Assembly (NCBI RefSeq): GCF_036417845.1
Contig: NC_089980.1
Coordinates: 133,140,516 to 133,204,515, forward strand
Length of the DNA stretch: 64,000 bases
Source: Apteryx mantelli
Taxonomy: Eukaryota; Chordata; Aves; Apterygiformes; Apterygidae
Direction of reading: 5' to 3'
The notes beneath the pieces are model-generated. The model searched no databases. It saw only the letters and a program-made list of their open reading frames with translations, and was not told the DNA's origin. The translations under genes and the position numbers were made by a program. This document shows positions 52,040 through 63,672 of this stretch, one piece after another (position 1 is the stretch's first letter; each line of letters opens with the position of its first letter).

Positions 52040-52425
52040 TGGGTAATCATGGATATGACAACATCTTACCAGAAATGCATCCAATCTTTTTGGCATTTGG
52101 GCCTGCTTTCAGAAGGAATGCCACCAAAGAAGCCATGAACGCTACAGACTTGTACCCCTTACTGTGCCACCTGCTTGGTATTAACCCACTGCCGAACAAT
52201 GGTTCATTCAATGATGTGAAAGATATTCTTGCTGAGGTGGTTCCAAGACAGCCTTATCCTGAAGCCCGTGAAACAGAATCCTATGCTTACTTCATAGGAA
52301 TCTCTCTTGGCAGCATTCTTGTTCTGTTTTTCCTTTTTGTTTTTGTTAAGCATTTAACCTGCAGCCAGATAAATACCATGCACGTGCAACATACTGAAAT
52401 TGCCCAGCCACTATTACAAGACTAA
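52040..52425 (+). CDS. ENPP5: ENPP5 exon 4: last zinc ligand, membrane anchor, cytoplasmic tail
   Basis: The exon starts by completing Leu348 and encodes GNHGYDN, supplying the final metal ligand His351. It continues through MHPIFLAFGPAFRRNATKE and LYPLLCHLLGINPLPNNGSF, both family hallmarks of the NPP2/4/5 group. A single transmembrane helix is at about 430-450 (AYFIGISLGSILVLFFLFVF), followed by a 22-residue cytoplasmic tail ending EIAQPLLQD, which has a dileucine-like LL. The stop TAA is at 52423-52425. No truncation or frame damage is seen. Confidence 0.96.
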
Positions 52426-55400
52426 TAGTACTTGCCAGTGGAGGCACCCTAAAGTTTGGTGCTTTTTTCCTGTTTGGCACTTAAAAGAAAGTTCCACAAA
52501 ATTAAGTGGGTCAGCAGAAATGTGTGGAGTAAAACAAAATGGGTACCGATCCATTGGTACACTGGAGTACATAAATATCAGGTACATACAGAAAGAGCAT
52601 GTTTCTGTTTCACTCTACAACCACTTAATCTTTCGGGGGTTGAGAATATTCTGGGTAAACCTGGAAAGCTGTATATGTATCTACGTACATATAGTATACA
52701 TGTAGTAACAATAGACCTTGAATACCTCATCCTGAACTGCTGATAGGGAAGTAACATCAACTGAGGTGCACTTCACAGAATATTACATGGTGATTTAACT
52801 TCTTTTTTTCAGCGAGCTTTTAAGTCTCAGATTCTAACAAGTCACTGAGTGTGACTAGAACTGTGCTTTTGAGTTTTCTCTTCCCTGCCCAAGGAAGTTC
52901 TATAATAGATCACCATTAGAGATAACTTGGCGTAGGATTAAATCCTACAGAATACAACATTAAGCTAGGTCATGTAGTGCTAAGTGTCTAAGTTTAGAGC
53001 TAGGTGTGTTTATTCTAAGTCCTGTGTAAGTTGTAGCACCCAAAATATTAATATAGGTGGTACTGCCTTTAGTAATCAGCATTAAACTACTTGATTAATT
53101 TATTTTTAGGTAAATGTAGGTCTTTACTTTTTCTATTGCTTCTTCTACACTGGACTAAATTTTCTTGGAGTTCCCTGTGGCTGGCTGATTAAAGACACAT
53201 ATAAGCACAACAGCTGTATATCCAAATGGAGTCTGTTATATTTCTGTGATAAGAGGGTCCTTCCTGAACAAGGCTAATGGATCGGTTAAGGAACGTGCTG
53301 TACGAGCCTTTTTCAGAGGGCTGTGGAGCTCACCACTGGGTGTAAATTCAGATCCATCAATGAAGACAGTTTGTTAGGGTGAGCTTGCCTGCTCTCTTGT
53401 GTTTCATCTGGTATGTCTGGGTGGGCCCTTAAAACTTTATGATTAGCACCTCTAAAGACTAAACACACAATTTTAAGGAGCAGTCTTATAAAATGTACTC
53501 TTAAATCTGAAAAAAAAACATGCTTTAATATGAAATAAGGTATAAGATTGAATTGAATAAGAATGAAGTTTTTTCTTTGAGGGGAAAGTCTGTATTAGGA
53601 AAAACTGTTAATCCTGAGTCAGACAAAACTATAAATTATTCTGATTCTTTTGAGGGGGTTGCTGAAGTAAATCTTCCCTCTATTGCAGCCTTTTTCAGTG
53701 AGCTCACTTAAATGATAGGTGAGAATGTATGAAAGACGTGGTGTTTAGTGAGAAAACTTGTCTAGTTGTCAGACTTCTTCAAAAACTGATTTTTTTTCTC
53801 CCTGTTTGAGTTGGTATTTGTCTGTGTGTTTTGCTTCTGAATACAATACATGAAGGAGAAAAAAATTCTTTCCAAATTGACTTAAATATTCAGTCTGGTA
53901 TTTCTGTAAGTGCAATTTACTGATGCGTGCACATGCATTAGTGCTAATGCTTTATTTGAAAACTGGATTATACTTTCTGCGAAACAGTGGAAACGGCTTT
54001 ATCCACAGCCCTCATTAGAGGACAGAGATAAGAACATCTTTGCCTTGGATAGTCTCTATGTCAAGAGAAACTAATGATGTGACTTAGTAAAAAAAGTTGA
54101 CTAACTGAAATCCAAAACTTATTCTGCTAAACTTAATTCTAAACTTAAAGGATGACATCTAAGTGGGTTCAGACGGGAATTTTCACTTCTTGCTGCCTCA
54201 GTGATGAGTCTACTGTGCCATGTTACTTCTGACGAAAGTGAGCACTGGACAGTTTGTAGAATCTATTGGATTCCTCGGTGATTGCAGAGACACTTGCATA
54301 GCTTTAAGCTCTGATGTGGAAGGTTTCCAGAGACCACAGCTAAATGCGGTGAAGGCTTGAGAGGGAAGGCAATGAAAGACACCAATGTCTTAAGGTATAT
54401 GCTGAAATTCTAACTAACTCTAATAGTACCTTTAAGAAGGCAGGAAACTAGCAAATCTGTTGGGGAACAGCTCCATAACTTGGGGATATGGAGTGCTGTG
54501 TAATGTAATATCTGCTGTTACTGTTCTGGGTACTGTTTGGTATTCCTACGTGCCCATTCTCTTAAGGAAATACTGAAGGAAAACCTCCGAGGCAGCTGTG
54601 CCTGCCGTTGTAAAGCTCATTCTCAATGGAGCAGACCATTAGGTATGCCTTAAGTCTAATTTGTTGACACCAACTAAAACTGAATGCGCAGGGGTCAGTT
54701 AGAGGATTATCAAGCTGAAAGATGAATTCAGAAATGATGTTCACAGCAGTTTCTGGAGAAGCTTGTGAAGTCTGAGTAGCAAATCTAGACTTCTAAATCC
54801 TTACTAATCTTTCCTAGCTATCTTCCAAGAAATGGATGGCAGATAGCAATTGATGTATTGATTCCATGTTTTCTTTCTTATTTGCATCTTAAAAACTTAT
54901 TGGAGCACAAACTTTGTGTATTCCAGTTTAAAGAAAGATTACAGTTTGGGTTAAAGGAAAAACAATAAATGTCTGAGATGAGCAGAGACGCCATAATCCC
55001 CACCTGTCTTCAGTAGCTACTTCAGCTCCTCACTTTGGAACATGCTGCTTTAATAGCAATTTCCTAGTGATACTTACGGCAGATGTTAAATTAACTGGAT
55101 TATATCCTCAGAGGTGTGCGTTAGACTCCCTCTTTTTTACTGTGACAGGTGTGGGTCTATGATCAGCCAAGGTGACCCCTGATCTTTAAGGGGCAAAGTT
55201 AGTCAGCATTATTCAGTCATGGTAGCATTTATGTCCTACCTCCCCAAACATGTGACAAGGGAAGAGCAGTAAGTTTCCACTGTCAATGCGTTTGGGAACA
55301 TACATACTATCTGAAACAGGTCGGGAACGCAAGCATGAGAATCCTCTCCAGTTTCATTGTTCTGCATTGCACTGTAAGACCCTTTCTGAAGAGGGTAAAA

Positions 55401-56070
55401 TGACACTTTGTAGAAAACTGAAATCTTTCAACATTTAGGTATTTCAGTTCAGGTTAAAACATGTTTCCTTATTGTTTAGGTATATTCGTAAATAACCTCG
55501 TAGGTAGTTACCTTGTTAGGATATTTGCCTCGCTGTATTAAACACTGCTTTAAGTTAGTGTGTGTGTATGCTTAATGAACATGAAAGCACATATGGTACC
55601 ACTGGGGAAAAAGACCAGCTTTTCAGACTTGTGATGGGAGGTTCTTCAGACTTTACCTTTCTAGTGGGGGAGGACAGAGGATTTGGATTTTTATGTCTAT
55701 TTAGTATCTTTTATGATTTATGAACAAGTTTGTCAGAAAGTGGGTTTGAATACATGATATATTGGCTTGTAGCTAAAGCTTGGGAATTGAAAAACTTGCA
55801 TGATTCTGTGCTGCTTTACTGACCTGTGGAACATACTCTGAGATGTCTAATGTTTTCTTACTGCTTGGAAATGTCGAAGCTGAAATATATATTTGCTATG
55901 TGCTGTCAAACACTGTGTGATTGCTTCATTTAAAATAATTCTGGAAAAAACTTTAATTTTGGCGGGAGGGCTGGTGGAGAATGGCCTTAAACCACATGCA
56001 CTCCAGATATTTCTAGTATTCTGCATAGTGTATAACTAACTTTAATAAAGACAACTGGAAGTGTGATATA
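52426..56070 (+). other. ENPP5: Probable ENPP5 3'UTR
   Basis: No coding exon follows the ENPP5 stop. Poly(A) signals on the plus strand are AATAAA at 54964-54969 and at 56044-56049 (within TTTAATAAAG), with a further one near 56575. I take the 56044 signal as the likeliest distal end, but a shorter 3'UTR is possible. The stretch is AT-rich, without repeats that I recognise. Confidence 0.4.
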
Positions 56071-57765
56071 ACTTAAGAATTTTAGGTTCAAGTTTTTATA
56101 GGAAAGACCTTTTGCTTCCTGCTTTGCTATCAGTTACAGAAATCACAGGTATCTGTTACCAACAATCTTAATGTAGTTTCTTTACCAAAAAACTCTCCCC
56201 AACTTTACTAAGAAAAATCTACACTAGTGCTGTTTACCATAAATGCAGTTTCATTTAAAAAAAAAAAAAAGCCCAAGACAGACAGACAGCTTTTAGAAAA
56301 CAAAGGATTGTACAGAGTGGTGCTCCCTGTGAGTATGAAACAACATGGACTCTCGAGCTGTGTGGGGGAAGAATATGACAAACATGCAGTTGTTCAGTCT
56401 TGCTGTTTCATAACATTCATATAGAGTGGGCTTATTTCTAAATCCTCTTCCCTGCTTGGCCATGGATACTGTACTCTCTTGATCATACCTGTGCTGCTGT
56501 ACAGACCTTTCACGAAATGATAATGCATTTGTACCACAGCAAGGTTAACGAGAGCATTTATTAGATGGCATACTAATAAAATTCTTACAAGCATATAAAA
56601 AGGGTAAGCTCAATAGCAGTATCTGCAGTACTGCAAATGGAAGGCCTTTCTATAATGACTTCCTAATTTGAATGATATTCAGTTAACAAGATCTCCACTG
56701 TTTATTTTGCACTAAGAATGGTACCATGTATAGATATATAAAGTTGCTGGTTTATTTTCATAAGCAAGTGGTGCATTCTTTTCAGCTGGAAGCATAATTT
56801 GCTACAAGCCCAGCACAAGAGTTTGCAGTCTGTGGTTAGCTGAAGTCAACTCAATTCTGGAGCTTTCCCTGGTGCTATAACTCTACAGGGTTGGGCTTTT
56901 TAAGACCTTATACACAGTGCTCAGATTTCCTTCTTTGGAGAACAAAGGAGGTAATAAAATGTCAATTTTTATAAAGCAAAGCAGTACCAGCAGTCAACCT
57001 GTATGTGGGGAAGGAGGACAAAACTCTTACCATTGCTCCCTATTTCACCAGTGGATATTGATAAGCTGAAGTGTCCTGTGGCTTTGAGCATTCATCCTCT
57101 TTCCTGTAGACTTTGTAGACTTCCCTGTTGTAGCTTAGACTATCATATACCTCTTCCCCTGTGGTTTAGGCCAGGTGAAAGATTGGGTATTCTTGACTAT
57201 TAATTCCATTCTTAAACTTCAAAGCTTTCCACCCCTCCCACAGAACACTATTCAGTCTCTATGCTAAAGGCAGAAGAAGAAGTAGAAGGGTAATAAGTTC
57301 TGCCGGATACTACTCCTCATGCTCTGGTTTCACAGGAGTTAAAGTGCAGACCACTGCAATCCCTATCAAAGGTGTTACCTAGAGGGAGCAATGCATTTAC
57401 ACAGGCTTAGCTTTCTCCTCCTATAGCAATATTTATACTTCAAATTAGTACTACTGATGCACCTTCCTCAGTCAGCATTTGTATTTTTGATAATTTAAAA
57501 TCTTAGAGGTAACTTTTAACCCTGACCTATTTAACTGAAAGTACATTAATCATGTAGTGCAAGACTGAACTATTCTGGGGAAGGGAGGCAGGGAAGACTA
57601 GAGCAGAGCATTTACTTACCCTACTGACTTGTTTTACTTTCAAGGAAAAAAAACCTTGAGCTTTGATCAGAGTATGGCTGGGTCTTGCCCACCCTGCCAA
57701 AAAGATGAAGCTACTTCTATTCAGTATCCAGAAGATGCAAAGCATCTCCCAGGAAGCGTGCCACC
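56071..57765. other. Gap between the convergent ENPP5 and ENPP4 transcripts
   Basis: About 1.7 kb between the candidate 3' ends of two convergent genes. Minus-strand poly(A) signals (TTTATT on the plus strand) occur at 56701-56706 and 56751-56756, so a longer ENPP4 3'UTR could run through here and even overlap that of ENPP5. No gene seen. Confidence 0.4.
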
Positions 57766-59728
57766 CTCTGTGCATGGCAGTTTTTATTCAGCAAAGTCAT
57801 AAGAAACCAGCAAGTCTCTCCCAATAGAGGAGGGTCCTGAAGCATCCTCCCCTTTCACAGCATTTCTGAGTTCTGCCCTGCAAAACAACACTTCTCCCTT
57901 GTTAGACTCATTAACCTGACCTGTTACTGCAAGTAATTAGTTATTTCAAATCATCCAACAGTCCAGTTCTTTGTTAGAACTATATTACAGCGAGAGTTAA
58001 AAATCCAGTACGCTGGTAGCAACAGTACAGATTTTTCAAGTGGTCTGAGTTCAGAGTAAAGTATTATCCAGGAAGCAGTAGTCAACAAAAAGCAACACAG
58101 TTTTTTTTTTTTTAACATTGTTCTTTTATCAGTACAACAGAAGTCTCAACAGGAAGATATAATTTAGAAAAATAAGTTTCAGTACATTATTTTTAACATT
58201 CAAAAAATTTTTTCACATGGGCAGTTAAAGTTAACCCTCCTCTCCAACGCCCATGCTTCCTCTCAGCTGAATCACTAAAAGGAGGCTGTGGCTAATGCCA
58301 AATTTCACTGAATTTGAGTTTATGAACAAGAAACAGCATTGTATGATATCAGGTATCTCACCTATCTCACTTAGAATTATCAGTTCTTAAAACTGCCAAA
58401 CTTGTAGAAAAAAGACCTAGTAGCTGTAGTTCTGTTTTGGGGTTAGCATTAATATTTTAACCTCACACTCCTACCTTACTGAAAGATGAAGTACCATTAA
58501 GGCTTTCTAAATCAAATTAATTTTTTGTACAGCAAGTTACTAGCCTTGATGGTTAAATGAAACTCTTAATTCCCTTTTTAAGAGAACCATTAGCATTGGT
58601 CTTGGACAGAACTTTGAATCTATACAAGTCTGACCCCACAGACAAAAGATCATCTTATCTCAAAAGCCAGGTTAACCTTTAAGATTTGAGCATTTAAAAC
58701 AAAAGTTTGCAGTCTTTGCATGAAGATTTCTTGTTAAATTCTCAGCTTGTTGCTTTTTCACACAACAGCCTTCAGAAGACAGTTACCAGCTGGCACAAAG
58801 GGCAGTGCCCACCTTTATTACATGAAAGCATCCAGCAGAGTCTGCATCTGAAAAGCTTCACAGGGTTTAACAGCAGTAGTTTCGTTACTGCAGCCCATCA
58901 GTCTGAGTAATCCAGAAAGTAATAGATTAAATCAACATCCCTGAGGTAAGCAAGTAGTACTGTCCCAACTCTCCAAGTGCAGCAGCGTGGAACGAAAGTC
59001 AAGAGGCTCTTCAAGAGCACACAAGGTCATCAGACCTGCGGCTAGCAACTTCAGCTCCAGCTACCCAGTGTTACGACTGCTGACCCGTACGCTCTGTGGC
59101 TCAGGTGGAAGCAGTCAGCACAGAAACGATCCTCCCTGCACCAATTCCTTCCTCACTGGTTTCCTTCCCCATCAGTTTCTTCTTACAGTGCTGGCTTAGA
59201 GTAGAAACAAGTAGCAGCACCTCTTCTCTCCACCTTCTATCCCCAATTCTTAAGAACAAATCCAGATATACTGTCCAAATAGAACTTCTTCCAACTCCCA
59301 GAAAGAAAAAAAGAGATCATCTTCCTTCCAATACGGGTACAAGAACACTAAAAGAAGTCATCATTAACTTAAGTTTAATACAAAAAACAGTAATTTTCAT
59401 TTACGAATGTTAAAATTCACTTAGCAGTCTATCCTCCCTTGTTCATAGTCTGAAGTTTCATTTTAGAAGTGTTCAAAGGCTTGAATGAAAAACTAAACTT
59501 ATTTTGCTAAATATCAATTCCAGCAGAAAGCAATCTGTCAATATTTCTTTCTGAAAATATTTTTTACAAGACTACTAGTTACGTAACACATGAAAAAGTT
59601 AGCAGGTTCTGGCTGCACAGTATTTTACACAGATACTGTTAAAGTGCATCAAAGAATGCTGTCCAGTGCAAGTTCAGACTCATCCCCTGAAATCACCATT
59701 TAGCAAGTGAGGCTGAGCTCCCTACACG
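57766..59728 (-). other. ENPP4: Probable ENPP4 3'UTR
   Basis: On the minus strand the first plausible poly(A) signals after the ENPP4 stop are AATAAA complements at 58814-58819 and 57782-57787. The second gives a 3'UTR of about 1.95 kb. No coding exon is visible in this stretch on either strand; the plus-strand open frames near 58707-59413 lack family motifs. Confidence 0.45.
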
Positions 59729-60096
59729 CTATCCGATTAAAGGATCATCATCGTCATCGTCTTGTAACTGAAGTCGGGAGAACGGACGCAGAGAAGGTAT
59801 TCTACTCTTCGACATTACTATAAGGCAGGTGAAAGCAGTCAACACTGTAAGGGCCCCGATAACTATACCAATCACCTCCAGAAGATTTATGCACCACTGG
59901 TCAACCAGCAAGCACTTAGCATTACTGAAAGTTCCATTGTGGGGCTGAGGCGTCAGTCCCAGGATGTGGCACATCATCGGGTAAATATCTACGTTGTTCA
60001 TCGTGCTCTGCTTGTAACCTCGACGGAAAGCAGGCCCGCGAGCAGCCAGGAACGGATGCATGCTTGGGAGAGCGTTGTCATAGCCGTGGTCACCTA
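59729..60096 (-). CDS. ENPP4: ENPP4 last coding exon: final zinc ligand, membrane anchor, acidic tail
   Basis: ENPP4 (NPP4) is a type I membrane ecto-phosphodiesterase that hydrolyses diadenosine triphosphate on vascular endothelium and promotes platelet aggregation in mammals. This 368-nt exon completes a split Leu codon (T|TA) and encodes GDHGYDN with the last metal-binding His, then [37 protein letters not shown] and the [11 protein letters not shown] segment. A transmembrane helix ([20 protein letters not shown]) and the tail [17 protein letters not shown] follow. The acidic run ending DxxxLI is an AP-type acidic dileucine sorting motif. The stop is TAG at 59731-59729. The acceptor reads TTTCTCCAG on the minus strand. 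It matches mammalian ENPP4 nearly throughout as I recall it. Confidence 0.96.
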
Positions 60097-61714
60097 CTGG
60101 AGAAAGGCAGAGTTCAGAGTTAGCATCGCAGTTTCTGTTTGTGTATTTGTCATGCTCCTCCCCATCTCTCCCCTGCCCTCAAAAGGGCATATGCTTTAAC
60201 CAAGGACTAATACAGAAAACATAAGCAATCCTTTGATCAAAACCTGGAACTCAGAGTTCCTTCCCTCCTTCCTGCTCCCCAGCAGTCTTTTCCCTTACTG
60301 GCCTTCAGTCACGATTCCCCCCCCAGTTATCCATTTTCCTTTTGGTCATCAACTCTTGCAGTTTTCCCCCTCCTACTCCTTATGTCAAAGCTGAAATGGG
60401 TGTTCCCATTCCACAAGAAGTCAGTGGCTGGAATGAAAGTTTGCATTTCCGAGATTTTTGGAATTTGCAAGGCAGACGCTTTAACTGCTTTCAAAAAGCC
60501 AAGCACTTTCCCCTTGATAGTGTTCAGCTCAAGCATATTGAAGCACTCTCAGATCATGCTTATTACATTAAGTACTTCAGGTAAAGGGATACTGAAATAA
60601 ATCCCTAAACGGTCAAAAGCAAAGAACAGCCAGAGGATCATGATGCCTGTGACAAGCATTTAACAAAACTGGCTACAAGGCTGCCAGTGCTTGGACATTT
60701 GGTAGGTTTTTAAGAAAATACACAGATTTTTGGAATATAAACACCTAAAGAGCAGCCATAGTCCAATATCCTAATAACATGCCTGAAAAACATACCTTCA
60801 AAATCTGTTCTAGATGTCAACAATTTCTCTTAGCAGTCAGCACAGAACTTGAGTGACTGTATTTAGGTTTAGACTTCTTTTAAGAAGACTCGCTCATCAC
60901 AGTTTAACCAATCTGCCTCCAGAACTGCCTTCTTGACTGCTTCATTAAAGTTTCTGATTTGAAATTTTACAATTCTTATTGCTTTAGGTGAAATCACACT
61001 CGCCAGTTTGGTATACTTGAATTATTCCTTTTTATAATAATAAAAATAATAGTGGAAAATGTTAAAGATACTACTTGTACCACTTCTTCCTTCTTTTTTT
61101 TAATGCAATCTTGCATTTCTTGATTAGTTTTTCCTTTTTCTACCCACTAACTTATTTTGAATAGAGCTGTTCCAAGTTGCCTCTCCTATGAAGTTTCCCG
61201 TATTTGAACTTTTAAGTAGGAGGGCTGGTGTGTGCTGGCATTCCTAGGAATAGCATTGGTATTGGTATTCGTGCAGACATTATGCTGCCACTTTGTCCAT
61301 GAAGACACATACAATAAACATTAAAATAGCTATTTATGTAGCCTTCTAAAGTTTGATGCGCAAACCCTCCACCACTTGCCTTTGGGAAGCTTTGGCAAGC
61401 CAAATTCTTTTGAAGAGTGATTCACTTCAACTCATATAATGCTGTTACTTCTAAATATAGACTTATTAACTATTTTTAGGTAGATGAAGTCAACAACATT
61501 GAACACACATGGAATTATTCTCTACAGAGTTGTCATTTTTTATGGTTTGATTCAGTTTGAAGATGATTGTGGCAAATTTGGGAGAAATTCAATACAACCA
61601 TATCTTACATCATAAGCAGCACTTTTGTACAAATAATGAGAAAACTCAAACTTCAATGTGCAAAGGGCAGACAACAAGAACAGCCAAGATGGGTGAAACC
61701 AGTTCACGCTTCCC

Positions 61715-62030
61715 AGCATCCTGCCTTTGACAGTGGTCTTAAATAGTATGGAAAGCATCCAGCAGGGTTAGCCCAGTGATTAATTCCCTGGCACACCATC
61801 CAGCCTCTAGCCATTAGCTGCTCAGGAACACCCTGAAAGTTGGTATCTTTGTATTTAATACCCATTAATAGATTTTTTTCTTCCAAGAATTTGTCCAATT
61901 GCTTTCTGAAACCATATATATTTTTTGATATGCATGGCATCCAGCAGCAAAAAACTGCATAGCTTAGCAATGCACTGTGTGACATAACACCTGGATTTTG
62001 GTGGTTTTGGGTTTTGGTTTTTTTTTTTAA
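61715..62030 (-). mobile_element. Ancient CR1-type LINE remnant, antisense
   Basis: CATCCTGCCTTTGACAGTGG, GATTAATTCCCTGGCACACC, AAGAATTTGTCCAATTGCTT and TCTGAAACCATATATA, then GCATGGCATCCAGCAGCAA, keep the order of a repeat frequent in turtle and archosaur genomes ('ccatgaatttgtctaattc ... ttttgaaccc ... caacatcctgtggcaa'). Located in an ENPP4 intron. Confidence 0.6.
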
Positions 62031-62224
62031 ACATGCTGTTTAATGACCCAGTGAGAACCCCGGCTTCTTGGACAATTATTGTTGTGTTCCTGCTAGCTTT
62101 AGTATCTCCTTCCACTTATTTTGTTTCTCAAGATGTGTATAATACCATTAAGTGTTGTGTCTTGCAATCTTCAATTTACACTCCCCATATGTATTTTATA
62201 TTCAAAAAGTTTAAGCCATATGCC

Positions 62225-62475
62225 AGTGGAAGCTTGAGACACAGAGGCTGCATAACTCACCTAAGATCACTCTTAAAGTATACCTCAGGCTATGAAGTTG
62301 AACACAGTCAAGTGGACTATTCCTCAAGCCAAAGGAATATCCCCCATCTCTTCCTCATCTGTTCAAACACCCCAGGTTCAGGCTGAGGATGCTTTTGGAA
62401 ACTGCTGTCTTTGAGACCTTCCCAAAGAGGCACAGTACAAGGCCTCTAATCACTAAGCCAGGACCATCCTACAGA
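62225..62475 (-). mobile_element. MIR-type SINE remnant, antisense
   Basis: AAGCTTGAGACACAGAGGCT and AACTCACCTAAGATCACTC match the antisense MIR core ('aaactgaggcacagagag ... cttgcccaaggtcac'), and CCTCTAATCACTAAGCCAGG matches the antisense 5' part ('ttaaccactaagcca'). The middle is poorly conserved. Located in an ENPP4 intron. Confidence 0.45.
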
Positions 62476-62546
62476 CCGCTGGAATAAAAACAAAACTGTT
62501 TACCAATGCAAGCCACCAAGAGCACAAACGAGGAAGACACACTTAC

Positions 62547-62717
62547 ATTTTGAAAGTGACTCATTTTGCACAATTGTCCAGCCTTCATCTGCAACCAGAA
62601 TTATGGGTTGAATTCTTTTATTATGACGGTAATGAAATCTGTCAGGAATTTCTTCTTTGAGATACACTTTCATGTGATCATTGCAGCTTTTCAGTAAGTT
62701 ATATACATATGTTTTGT
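62547..62717 (-). CDS. ENPP4: ENPP4 exon 3
   Basis: This 171-nt minus-strand exon completes a split Asn codon (A|AC) after the acceptor TTTCTTGACAG and encodes [20 protein letters not shown] onward to [20 protein letters not shown], ending SLSK plus one base. It corresponds exactly to ENPP5 exon 3 (177 nt, same phases at both ends). The donor is a consensus GTAAGT. The upstream in-frame ATG near 62784 is intronic and not a start. Confidence 0.94.
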
Positions 62718-63672
62718 CTGTCAAGAAAAAATCGTATGTGAAATAGCCGGGAATTATGTCCTGTTTACTGCAATTATCTATCATTAAACTTTAAATCCAG
62801 TCTTTTCAGAACAATGATTTTTTGAAAGGTGTGTAGAAAAGGATTTTTTCCATGTCCCTGATGAAATGCTATACATATCAAGGTAGATTTCACAATTTGT
62901 TCCCCTTTTAAACAGCAGATTCATGGCTCTGGTCTAGGACCTACAATTCAAGTTACTCCTTGGACTTTGGCAGGGCAGAAGGGGGTAGGAGAGGGACCAA
63001 AATTCAAGCAGGGAAATCAAGAGAAAGTAATCATACACAGAAGTAATCAGTATTTTATCCAAATCAGTGAAAGTTATTTTAAATTTTGTTCTCTGTAGAT
63101 CATTTTGTTCACTATAATCGCTTCAGTCTGGCCATACTTAGGGAAACTCTGAGAAGACCAACAGGGTCATGATTTAAGACATACCTGTTAGTACCTACCC
63201 TAACATACAAAACCTGAAGTTTCATTCACAGAAGCAAAAGTGGTAAAGCAATCAAAATTGGTTTTAGATTTTTTTTTTTCTTAACTTGGAAGTTTAGACA
63301 ATGACATTTTTAATTCTGAATAAACCCAAGTGTTTATTTCATGCTCATCGTGAATTACAACTGTATAACTGAATGACTGAGCAACAGAAGAGCATGCATA
63401 TGATGTGCCTACTGATTTATCAATAAGCTATACCAGGACCACCTTTAGCACCCATAGCAATTTGATAGGAAATGCACCGATTACCAAAAGACAGACATTT
63501 CTAAATACAGACATTCTTTCTTTACCTTATTCATTACATCAAAGTTGTGCAATAGGAACTAGACTGGTTTTGCAAAAGATGTGAACAAACTACCTGTGTA
63601 CTTTTTAAGTAATAAGATAAACAAGATTTAATTCTCAATGTATGACTTAAAAAAAAATAAAAAAATACGTAC
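62718..63672 (-). other. ENPP4: ENPP4 intron between exons 2 and 3
   Basis: A 955-bp phase-1 intron running from the minus-strand donor GTACGT (63672-63667) to the acceptor TTGACAG. It is AT-rich and I see nothing else in it. Confidence 0.9.

Larger units (their letters stand above)
60097..62546 (-). other. ENPP4: ENPP4 intron between exons 3 and 4
   Basis: A 2.45 kb phase-1 intron (minus-strand donor GTAAGT at 62546-62541, acceptor CTCCAG). It contains an ancient CR1-like remnant at about 61715-62030 and a MIR-like SINE remnant at about 62225-62475. No gene is visible in it. Confidence 0.85.
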
